Assembly: GCF_000005505.3 (NCBI RefSeq)
Contig: NC_016132.3
Span: forward strand, 47,134,914-47,198,913
Source: Brachypodium distachyon
Taxonomy: Eukaryota > Streptophyta > Magnoliopsida > Poales > Poaceae
Reading direction: 5' to 3'
DNA length: 64,000 bases
Shown: piece by piece, positions 54,031 through 64,000 of the stretch
Position numbering within the stretch: the stretch's first letter is position 1
Layout of the letters: each line of letters starts with the position of its first letter
Program-made: the position numbers and the translations under genes
Notes under the pieces: model-generated
What the model saw: the letters and a program-made list of their open reading frames with translations, nothing else
The model's database searches: none
Told to the model about the DNA's origin: nothing

Positions 54031-56289
54031 CGCACTCCTCGAAATTTTCCTTGCTTCAGAGTTCGGATTTCAGAGCATGAGCTCCTCTTCTTTTGGTTGA
54101 CAAAAAGTCGTTAATGCAGTGACGTGTTTTGGTTTTCTGCTCCTACCAGCGACTAACTGGAGCCAATACTGCAGTAATTCAGTAACAAACTGACCGGAAC
54201 AGTCAGTTTAGCCATTTTTTAGATAGAAAGAATTATCCGCAAGTAGCAAGTTGTTAACAAACCAGTTGCCCACGATTTACTACTACGGGTAGTTGCCTGA
54301 GTACTTGCCTGAAGGAATCGAGCCTCTGTCAAACGTACTGTACGTGCTTTGTGACCCACCGCTAGGGGCTAGGACTTACGGCCGGAGGTAGTGTTATGCA
54401 CATCCGGACAAAACAAATGACTAGCAAGATTCGGTTCGCGACTTCACTGTAAAGCTGTAGAGAGGCCCCTTGTTCACGGATCAACATCGACGGCTCAGTG
54501 GTGTGACTGCCTTGCCTCGACAGCTCCGTGCTGAATTAACCGCTCGCAGGTTGCTTCTTACGTTTTCGTAGTGCTCAGCTGTACTACTCAACAGGCAGCC
54601 AAGTCGGACTTCAGTGGACTAGAACTTGCGTGAGACGCTGGTACTCCTGTCTTTTGATCTTTTCTAGGTTTGTGATCACGAAAGTTCAGCAATGCATCCA
54701 ACTGGAAGAAGATTGGTTTGGTCGGTACCAGTCTACGGACCTGCCTGCTCGGTTGCTCCCTCAAGGATTTCTTCTGTTCATACTGAACACCGCGTGCACC
54801 AGTGCACAAGTCTTAGTACAATTAATTGTACCTGGTGTAGTGACCACACATCAGCGAAGTACAGCCATCAGGCTCTCGTGCCAACTAGCCTACTTCAGTA
54901 GGAGTACCGGTTTGGTTGCAACCAGCTATCAACGAACTACTCCATCTTTTGGCGACTTCCATTCTCCAAAAGTCCAAATACATCAGACCATATCTAGTGG
55001 TATGTAAGGATGATTACCATAATAAAAAACAACATGGACCGTCCGATCTGGGTCAAGGCACATGATCGAACATAACTATTGATTTTTCATTGACGTCCTT
55101 AAATTATGTTCAAGCGACAATCCATCCCTTTTTCTGGTATGTGGATTTTTAATAACATTTCAGGAAAATTGATTGATTAGTGAATTAAAATAAATCAATG
55201 AAATAATGAAAGTAAATAGTCATTTTTCAGTCAACAATCATACCACCGACGAAGATTTTATTATCTCTGTACTTGCATCAATCTTGTATGAATCTCACTG
55301 ATTAGATCAGACCGTTATTACCATTGACTTAGAAATAGTTATTTATCAGTCGTCTTACAAATAGCAAAACTGTAAATATATTATTGTTATTTCTTGTTAT
55401 ATCACTCAAACTTCAGTGATATCATCATTGAAATATATATATGTTAACAAAAATATCGATGAAATTTCAATCAATTAATGATATGTCAATCAAGTGATGT
55501 TTGAGAATAATAATGCCCAATTGATATAAAATTGATATCACAGTGAAACTGGAATGAAACCTAAATATTTTGTGAAATATGAATGAATTAATCAGAATGA
55601 AATATCAATGAAACTAACAAAATCTTGCAAGATGGGTGAGAGAGAGGGGTGTACTACAGGTGGAATTTAACAAAACTCTAGGGTGTAAATGGGAGAAATG
55701 AGTGGGTAAGAAACCTAGTCCCGAGAGAAGGATGGGTTGCTTGATTCTAACCAAACTTGAGGATTTAAAATTTTAAATGAGAAATCACCATATGCATAGA
55801 TCTAGGCCAAAAATATATCGATTTGCTCTGAAGTACAATATAACCCAATAATCCGGTAGCACGGGTGTTATCTTCTCGCCCTCCCTTCCTCCTCCGAAAG
55901 CACGGCTATTCCATGTGCACCCAAGTGTAGATCAATTAGTAAATACAAGTAAAAGTTTTAGAAGTTTTACACTATTGACACTATATTTATCTATGATTTC
56001 ACACAAATCTGTATCCTAAAACTCGATTTTCAGCACCGACACTAGATTGATCTGTTTTGTTTCTCAAATTTTGCTTCTATTTGGATTTAAAATTGTGTAG
56101 ATACCAAAAACATGACGTGTCAATGATGTGATTTTTTTTTGGCTTGGGAGCATTGGGGGTACTTAATTAGCTCGCCCTTCTTGCCTATCCCATGTGGCCA
56201 TGTGTTGCTGCCAGGTCCGCTCCCCCTCTTTGACTTGTCTTAACGTGATTTCAAGTTGTCTTTCAAGCATCACACCTCTACGGAGCTAA
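54031..56289. other. non-coding stretch between C and A, partly repeat-derived
   Basis: It holds a fragment near 55270-55370 that is an inverted copy of 47858-47960, and AT-rich DNA rich in ATGAAA and TCAATGA phrases (55180-55640). No kinase exon remnant was seen. The frame at 54630-55007 has no domain. Confidence 0.45.
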
Positions 56290-56588
56290 GAGCATCTTCA
56301 ACAAGATGTTACCACAGCCATTACTTTGCCTTTCATGTCGTCACTTATCTCTCATATCCACCTTTTTCTAATTATAAATATCTGAAAAGTATTTTTTTTA
56401 TTAGGATCCACTTGTCATACTCCTCTCCCATTTCTACTTTCCTCCGACTTTTCTTGGTAACAATGAACTAACAGTTTATTGCACAATAAACTGATGTTAT
56501 GCTTCTTTCTATTCTCACTCCTCCACCTAAGAAAAAAATCAGATATGTGGCGTTAAGAACAGCTGATTTGTAACTGTTGAAAATGCTC
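56290..56588. mobile_element. MITE with GAGCATCTTCAACA termini
   Basis: GAGCATCTTCAACAAGATG on the left mirrors CTGTTGAAAATGCTC on the right. Such GAGCAT-CAACA ends are common in Tourist-like grass elements. The flanks read TAA and TTA, so the target duplication is imperfect. Confidence 0.7.
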
Positions 56589-58085
56589 TTATCATGTCTA
56601 GTACTATTGTCCTGCTCCATGCTACCGTGACCTTACCTATACAAGAACCACATTAGAACAAACAATGCAAGAGGTTCAACGAGTAAAAAATTATGACATG
56701 TGTTCATTTAGTAATATTGATGAGCGATGAGCGATTTTCCTTCTTTTAAAAATAATCATGTTTTTCCTATCCATGCATTTTGAGGCTATTTTGCAAACAG
56801 GCACTGATAGGGGGAAGGTGAACTCTTTCCTAAAACCGTAATTTTGTCAAGCTATTCCTTAAACCCCTCCAAATTGTCACATGAGTTACATATTTGATGC
56901 CGCTTGTAGAAACCAATGAAGCATGAACCTCAAGGATTTGTTCGGATTTAAATTCAAATATTTATATTTTGAAAAATGCTTATTTTTTAAGTTACATTTT
57001 TTTTCAAAATAAATCCACATCTATACATGGGAATGACCGATAGTACCACCAAATTAGTGGGAATGTTTCCATTGCTTGCATAGGAACAACTTGAAAGAGG
57101 GGCAATATAATTTGGTGCTCAATTAAGAAAAGCCCGCCAAAATTCGTAGTTACACATAATATTACACGGTTACAAATGTATAGAAAAAAAGCCATAAAGA
57201 GCACTTACCAGATAGGCAAATGTGTATAGATACTTATTCCACAGAAATTATAGTGATAACCTACTACTGAATGAGATCTTTTTTCAATGATGGGGGAAAA
57301 CATCTCTCTCGCCTAGCCAATTTTTAGGATTTTAGTACTACCATATCTCGTTGCAATAGGAAAAAAAAAAGGCTACCAAACCCTGGCAGCTTAATTTCGC
57401 AGCCTATAACTACTCCAACGTAAAGCCCATGGGCCAATGTGTACCCCATTTGGCTTCTTGCTTATCAAATATGCTCCGACCAGTCGAGACTCGCACAACG
57501 GGACAACCTTTGTGCGTAAGTTCAGAACCTAAAATGGACAATCATCAAGTTGATGCTAATTAATGAGCCAGTAAAGCATCTTTGTGAGTCGTATTCTTTT
57601 GAGCATTTTGTCAAAAGAAGATTTACCATTTTTATTTCTGTGTGCATAATGCTTTGCCTTTTGAAATAAGTTCTCCGGGGCACTAAAGAAAGAGGGGGGG
57701 ACCTCTCAAAAGGAACAGAATTGTGTTCATTTCCAAATTAATTACTCGTCCGAAATAGATGTGCGGTGAAAGTTGATCCACGCGTTTTCAGTTGAATTTA
57801 AGATGTCTTGTGCAGAAAGGCACAGAAAAGGTATCGGATGCAAGAACCTAACAAGATTTACTGATCAGCATGTAAGTCAAGTCAACTAAAACCTTGCGTC
57901 TTTGCCATGACGTAGCAGGCAGCCGACGATTTTTTGGCTCTACCTTGAACCACCAAGACGCAGAGACCAACTTGTTCGCTCCGGTCTTCCAATCAGCTCA
58001 CCTGTCGGGGTAGGATGTGTTTCTAATTCCACATCTCCAGCCCACCAACCAACCAATTTCTGCGAGATTCGGTCCTGCACGCGAC
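56589..58085. other. upstream flank of A, nothing recognised
   Basis: AT-rich, with short frames only. The last 150 bases should contain the A promoter. Confidence 0.45.
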
Positions 58086-58093
58086 TTAAATAC
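58086..58093 (+). promoter_or_regulatory. TATA-like box of A
   Basis: TTAAATAC, about 80 bases upstream of the A start codon. It is at nearly the same position as in A', although the rest of the promoter differs. Confidence 0.5.
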
Positions 58094-58169
58094 GACGGCG
58101 CTCGCAGGAACCAGTAGCGTGCAAGGCTAGAGGAGCAAAAACGGCCAAATTCCACTGCCTCATCTTGCC

Positions 58170-59028
58170 ATGGCTCACCTACTGCTCTTGCTCGCCCTCT
58201 TCATCGGCGTCCATGTCTCCGCCTCCGATGGCTTCCCTCTTTCGCTCACTGCTTACAATGAGTCCATGTGCTTGGAATCGAAGTGTGGCAGCGTTGACAT
58301 CAAATACCCATTTTATCTGTCAAACGCAACTGAAAGAAACCCAGAAGATTACACAACCTATTCGTGCGGCTACACCGATTTGAAGATCTTCTGCCATGGC
58401 GATGGGGATACCAAGACCCCGATCCTTCGGCTCGGCGAAGCCAACTACACCATCCGGAACATCTTCTACGACAATCGCTCCATCACTCTCGTGGACACTG
58501 ACGCCCTTAGCGGCAAGTGCCCCTCAGTCCGCCACAACGTTACGATGGACCCGGAGTGGCTGAACTACACCGACTCCTTGGACAGTCTCAAATTCTTCTT
58601 CGGCTGCGCTCCCCGGCCCGACGTAGAAGATCACCAGATCGACTGCAAAGGTTTCAGTCCGCCTGCAGGCAGTGGAAACGGTGTTTCCTTCGTGTTCACC
58701 TCTGAAGAAGACAAGCTTTCTCGAGAGAACCTATTGGCTGAGCACTGCAACAAGATTGTCTTCGTGCCGGTACATGAAGATGGTCTGATGAGAAGTGGTT
58801 CAGTGAGGTTGCCGTTGGATTACGGTGCCGTGGTTAAGGAAGGGTTCGAGCTGGCATGGAAGCAGAGCACGCAGCAGCCATGCCACGCGTGTGAGCAATC
58901 TTACGGACGGTGCGCCTACAGCGAGAGCAAGGAATACCTTGGTTGCTTGTGCTCCGGCGGGAAGATTGGGGTTCCGGATTGCTACAACAGTGGCAACAGC
59001 AGAACTGGAAGCACCGCGTCTGCATCAA
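58170..59028 (+). CDS. LRK10-like ectodomain exon A (no kinase of its own)
   Basis: A single exon of 859 bases starts at MAHLLLLLALFIGVHVSAS (signal peptide). It carries CGSVDIKYPFYL, SCGYTDLKIFC, CHACEQSYGRCAYSE and CLCSGG. It ends GCATCAA with donor GTAAGT at phase 1. From about 58280 on it matches A' almost base for base, while its first 110 bases do not, so one of the two has a swapped or diverged 5' end. The kinase exons used by B lie 2.9 kb downstream on the same strand. The phase would allow A to splice to them across B. Confidence 0.75.
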
Positions 59029-61345
59029 GTAAGTTCTTCAGAACCGATCATTCTGTTTTATTCCCAGCCGAAAGTAGACCAATCCCCTCGCTTGCCAATT
59101 GCCATTTCGCGTGTTCGATCACAGACCCAATTGTGTGTGCCAATGTCCACCTAGATAACGTAGCGAGGACTGATGAATTGTTCCTAGTTCAGTAGCCACT
59201 GATTTCCCGGATTTGCATCTCGTAGCGGCGGCCGCCGCCTCCTCTCCGCTGTGCACGCTCGTTCCTGCTGACGCTTGCACTGCAGACGTAATTATGCTTG
59301 ACCTGATTTAATCGGAAATTCATCGGTGCTTGCTTGAGAAACCAATAGCGCGTGGGAAGGCGAGATATTCGCTCCTGGTTTCGTCAGCCGACAAGGATGG
59401 TTCCTGACCTTTTCCATCCCCCTTGTTCCTGTTATGCATCATTGTTTGGTTGCTCCAAAAAAAATCAAGGCAACCCACTGCATGCGATCGAGAAACTTTT
59501 CTAGAGCATTTGAATGTGAAACAGCGTATACCTGGGTATTTTTGCTTTGTTCTGGACGTGTTTCCGGGCTTGAACGAGCACCTTTTTTTTTTACAAAGAC
59601 GAACGCACACTTGCCCGATATGTTCCCAGAATAGAGTTGACGGGGTCAAGTCTCCTTATTCTTTCTGTCGCGGTGGTCCAGGTGAGAGGTTTTTAGGGAC
59701 TTTATTACGAAAACTTACCAATTCCCAAATGCAAATCCCCCAGTAAGAAAGGCAAAAGATAGATATGGGCGACTAGAAGCCTTTGTTTCCATGCGACTCA
59801 ACCAATCAAACATCAAACGAGTCTCCACGGTACAACGACGGGAGGTAACAGCCGACTTGCGTGGCACACACTCGCGTTATGCGTGCCGCAACTGGTCAAG
59901 GCCTTCCTGTCGCTCTCATCAGCCTGCCAGCCTCTGTAGAAACTCGCAAGGCCCTCACGACTTATAAACGGAGAGGCGAGCAGCGGCGACGAACAAAGCT
60001 CCTGACTCCATTAGCCATGCCTCCTCTCCTGATATGTCACCGGCTGCTGCTGATCCTCCTCCTCTCGGTTGCCGCCTCCCATGGCGATTCATCTAACGAT
60101 GCCTACGACTCCTCCATGTGCCTGGATCAGCCATACACCTGCGGAGGCGTGAAAATCAGCTACCCGTTCTATCTCGCTGAGGAGACAAAAGAACTCAAGG
60201 GCTACGACAACTCCTACTGCGGCTACCCTGGCCTGGGGATCGTCTGCGACGGCGGCAAGCCCACCCTGCAACTCGACGGCCCCGCAAAGTACACGATCAC
60301 AAGCATCAATGGCACGATCCCGACCGTCTCTCTAACTGATCCCAAGGTTCTCGGCGGCGGCACCGACACCTGCCCAAGACCAATAGTCGGTGGTAACGTG
60401 ACCCTTTCACAGGGATCATGGCTTTTCTTTCCTGACAGCACGGTCGATTACCTCGTCTTCTTGATCGATTGCTCGTTCGGCTCTGGCTTCCCGCGACCAA
60501 GTAACATCGACCCCATCAGCTGCCAAGGATTTGGCGGGGGCCCTGGACTGTCGTTCGTGCTTCCGGATGATGAAGTGCCCGCCAGGAACTGGTCGCACGC
60601 GTGCAGGCAAGTCATACAGCTGCCTGTGAACAAAAATATCCCGGTCGACCATACTGATTATAGATGGAGAAACAGTGAATATGGCAAGCTTCTTCGTGAG
60701 GGATTTCAATTGGGACTGAATGACAGCGTGAAGTCCCAGGCATGTATGCGGTGCGAGCAATCCAGTGGAAAGTGCGGTTACAGCCAGGGCATGGATTTCA
60801 TCGATTGCTTGTGCCCTGACGGGCGAATGCACTCCGATAATTGTGTCAAGGGCGCCGGTAAGCTCTCTGAATCTGAAACTTTTCCCTTTTTCTTCCAACA
60901 GTTGCGTGTTTTTGCATTTGACGTGTAGCCCTCTCGGGCTCCTGGCCCTTTCCTTCCCACGAACATATGTCGTAATGTTGCTAGTAAGTGACTGCCAAAC
61001 TTTGTTACTTCTTGAAATCACTTGGACCTTACAACATGGTTGTACAGCAATCCTGTTGTGCCGCCGCGCGCTGCTACTTTGCATCTTTTCTGATGTCGCA
61101 CATCGAATGATTTCTCACTAACTAGAGGGGCAAGTGCGAAGACTGAACATTTCTAATCGCTGTAAGCCAAGCCAGTCAAATCCCGCATAACTCTGACAAA
61201 GCCTGTAACCTGAACTTTCGAACGAAATTGTTCAGGTTTGGTAAGGTAAAAACTGTAGTAGTCGCGACCGATTCTTGCCCCGATTTGGACGCGATTGCTT
61301 CCCGAACGCTTTCATGTTACTGAAATACTAGTAGAGCGCACGTTT
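58280..61345 (+). repeat. right arm of the 3-kb inverted duplication (A-B block)
   Basis: Plus-strand partner of 39213-42270. It includes exon A from codon 37 on, the 1-kb A-B spacer, and promoter and exon B. It reaches about 490 bases past exon B, into B's intron 1. The arm stops before the micro-exon and kinase, so these were not copied to, or were lost from, the left side. Confidence 0.93.
59961..59969 (+). promoter_or_regulatory. TATA box of B
   Basis: CTTATAAAC, about 50 bases upstream of the start codon, followed by GGAGAGGCGAGC. The core is shared with B' and with the RD kinase gene at 37.9 kb. Confidence 0.7.
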
Positions 61346-63493
61346 GTAATCCCCAGCTCTGAGGAGAAAAGCAAGGAGATACATCCCCAGCTCTCACCTA
61401 CTTGTAGATCCCACCTAACCCATGTACTTGATACCCTTGTAATCCTTCTCATGATTAATAAAGAGCAGGCAAGATGTAAGGCTGTTACCCTCAGCGGGCC
61501 TGAATCTGCGTATGTCATGTCCCGTGATGATCTACTTGGTGTACTCCACACTTATCGGCACACATACGACCGTAAGATCGACGTTTACCGTCGACAGTTT
61601 GAGATAGCAATCTGTTCTTTTCCATGTACCCAATTAGCTCTGTCTATGTGAAACTGGCGTCATGAATCACTGGTCAAAGGTTATGCATGAAAATTGATGA
61701 TATTTCTCTTCTTGTTTGGAGTAGAACACTAGTTGGTTCCGGTAACAAAAATACACACATTCCAAGCAGGCTCTAATGTACTGAAACCGTAGGTGAATAT
61801 TACCATATGTTCAAATGTGTGTCATAAAGTCTATAGGTTATATTATGTAGTGCGCAAGCTTTACATTGTATCAATAATGCATCTTTTATGTACCCATTAC
61901 TGATGAGCACCAATGTTGAAACTTTGCAGGGGCACACTCAAAGAACAAAAGAAAGATATGTAAGAAATATCTCTCCACCCCATGATAACTAGTTCTTTTC
62001 CCCATCTTCTCATATTTGTCGATCTTTTTTCGAAATGTGCTGCAATCCTGTGTGTTTACTAATGTCCCCATAACCATGTTCAGTTTATCTGAAAAGCGGC
62101 ACAGAGTTCCTGAAAAACTAAATCAGGTTTCATGATGGAAATAAAAATATACCTAGCCTTTAGAATACATAATATGGTAGGATTGTCAACATGAGTCTTC
62201 CATAAGACAAAATGCATGTATTTTAGCCTTTTAGCGTACATAATAGGTTCTGCAGTAGGATTGTCAACAAGAGTCTTCAATAGCTCAGATGCATTGCTTT
62301 CTACAGCAGGACATGATTATAATGCCTCTCTTTTTGGTTATGTAGTAGTAAACAAAGTCCAAGTAAACAATTTTACTAGTATAAGATATAAACTGGTTCC
62401 CCTTTCGATAGCTTACCCCGCCCAAATTGTTTATGCAGACATAATAGCAAGCACTATACCTCTGGTATTTCTACTTTTTGCATTGTTGCTGGGGTCCAAG
62501 AAATACTTATCCAGAAAGAAATCAAAGGAAACAATAAGGATTGAGTCCTTCCTGCAAAAGAATGGAACCATATATCCAAAAAGATACACTTACACAGAAG
62601 TGAAAAGATTGACAAAATCTTTTACTGAAAAACTAGGTCAAGGTGGATTTGGTGCTGTTTACAGAGGTGGCCTCTCTGATGGCCGTCAGATTGCAGTCAA
62701 GATGCTAAAGAGCTACAAGACTGATGGTGAGGATTTCATCAATGAGGTAGCTAGTATCAGCAAAACTTCTCATGTCAATGTTGTGACCCTCCTAGGATTT
62801 TGCTTGGAAGGATCTAAAAGGGCACTAATCTATGACTATATGCCTAATGGATCACTTGAAAAGTATGCTTTCAAAGATAACTCTAAAGGCGAAGATAGCC
62901 AAAATACTCTAGGTTGGGAGAAATTATTTGATATAGCAGTTGGCATTGCTCGAGGACTTGAATATCTTCATCGAGGATGCAATACTCGCATCGTACATTT
63001 TGATATCAAACCCCACAACATTCTGTTGGATCAAAATTTCTGCCCTAAGATCTCTGATTTTGGATTGGCAAAGCTGTGCCTCAATAAAGAAAGTGCTATT
63101 TCCATTGGTGGTGCAAGAGGAACAATAGGCTATATTGCGCCCGAGGTCTTTTCAAAGCAATTTGGGGCAGTAAGTAGCAAGTCTGATGTCTACAGTTATG
63201 GAATGATGGTTCTTGAGATGGTTGGGGCTAGGGATAAGAATATCTATGCAAGTAGTGCATCTAGTAGCCAATATTTCCCTCAATGGATTTACGAACATTT
63301 GGATGAATATTGTGTCGGTGCTTCTGAGATTGATGGCGAGATCACAGAGATTGTAAGGAAAATGATAGTAGTTGGGCTGTGGTGCATACAATTAAGTGCC
63401 ACGAATCGTCCAACAATGACTAGAGTAGTTGAGATGCTAGAAGGGAACACGAGTGACCTTGAATTGCCACCAAAAGTGCTCTTGATTTCATAA
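60017..63493 (+). CDS. LRK10-like receptor kinase B with GUB_WAK ectodomain and non-RD kinase (641 aa)
   Basis: Proposed exons are 60017-60857, 61930-61959 (30 bp) and 62439-63493, closing to 642 codons. Exon 1 is the B ectodomain (signal [47 protein letters not shown]). The micro-exon adds [10 protein letters not shown], a basic stretch before the membrane helix [17 protein letters not shown] (about 292-309). The kinase shows GQGGFGAVY (357-365), Lys378, HFDIKPHN (477-484), DFGLAK (497-502) and GYIAPE. The residue before the catalytic Asp is Phe, so it is a non-RD kinase as in classical LRK10-type receptors. Many non-RD kinases act in immune signalling, but the role here is inference. Skipping the micro-exon also keeps frame, as does an alternative acceptor at about 62311. 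The 3' kinase exon is long and intronless, unlike the RD gene at 33.5 kb. Confidence 0.85.
62155..62297. repeat. imperfect tandem duplication in the last intron of B
   Basis: AGCCTTTAGAATACATAATA, then GTAGGATTGTCAACATGAGTC and a closely similar block starting at about 62225 (AGCCTTTTAGCGTACATAAT, then GTAGGATTGTCAACAAGAG) lie side by side. They lie just upstream of the kinase-exon acceptor. Confidence 0.75.
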
Positions 63494-64000
63494 TCACCAA
63501 CATGTTTACATTGGGTGTTGTGCACTTGCTCCAGTATTGCAGAATTGTAAGGAACTGAAATTTTTAATACTCCATGAAATGCTGTAATTTGTGCGTGAGT
63601 AGTTGCAAAACCACGGTGCCCATATAACACTCTTATGTGCAGCTGCACTCTGGTCGTTCTGATAAATGTCTTAGAGAATCAGAACTAGTTGGGTCAGGTT
63701 CTGAATACCCTTCGATTGGTAGGACTGGAGTACGAAATACTGTACGAGTTAGAAACGACACTAAATTATAATACTTATTTGAATTGCATGACAACAAATT
63801 CATATCGCAAAATCATACTCAAAGACTCGTGATTAAAAATTAGTATGGTGCCCATTGTTTTGAGTACTTGAATTCTGAATTAAGAATTAGGGTTTGAGAT
63901 TCACGGGGTACCTAATTCAGAGTAGCCAAATAGGAGTAACGAAGAGATACTTCAGATTCTAGATTTGAACGGGTCGCTGTAGGCCGCCGGTGCTGCCTGA
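63494..64000. other. 3' flank of the B kinase gene
   Basis: Contains the likely 3' untranslated region of B. Nothing else is recognised up to the window edge. Confidence 0.45.

Noticed and set aside
1..64000. CRISPR arrays, bacterial operons, ribosome binding sites, tRNA or rRNA genes
   Set aside because: Plant nuclear DNA. No array with regular spacers, and no sequence with a convincing tRNA arm pattern, was found by eye.

Overview
The window is plant nuclear DNA from a grass, most likely a compact-genome member of the Pooideae such as Brachypodium or a relative. The evidence is intron-rich genes with grass-type GC-rich first exons, many Stowaway and Tourist MITEs, and LINE-like and hAT-like debris. 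The gene order starts with an HRZ/BRUTUS-type iron sensor followed by LRK10-like receptor kinases. From memory, this resembles the rice chromosome 1 region carrying OsHRZ1; the species itself is inference.

Layout. 1-6970 (minus): the first seven exons of an HRZ1/BTS hemerythrin-RING protein; the gene runs off the left edge. 7.0-18.0 kb: gene-poor DNA with a 70-bp tandem repeat, a LINE 3' end and MITEs. 18.3-22.4 kb (minus): a small five-exon gene for a conserved, unnamed basic protein of 138 aa. 23.5-24.7 kb (minus): a divergent intronless NAC-type transcription factor. 26.0-27.7 kb: two hAT-like elements with clear 8-bp target duplications. 29.9-32.8 kb (plus): a five-exon ABHD17-type serine hydrolase.

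33.5-63.5 kb: a receptor locus that dominates the right half. It holds eight exons for the LRK10-like ectodomain (GUB_WAK_bind plus WAK_assoc). There are only two sets of transmembrane-kinase exons, one at each end and in opposite orientation. The left array (minus) runs D, C', A', B', gene-4 exon 1, then a micro-exon and an RD-type kinase. The right array (plus) runs C, A, B, then a micro-exon and a non-RD kinase. Blocks C'-A'-B' and C-A-B are inverted copies of each other. The A-B part is nearly identical over about 3 kb, including the non-coding spacer.

Seven of the eight ectodomain exons end in a splice donor of the same phase (phase 1). All lie upstream of, and on the same strand as, one kinase cassette. 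Each array could therefore act as a set of alternative first exons feeding constant transmembrane-kinase exons. Alternatively, the kinase-less exons are secreted ectodomains or remnants. Transcript data would decide.

Limits: exon boundaries were found by eye from splice signals, reading phase and family resemblance. No alignment or database search was run. Names of transposon families are by motif only.
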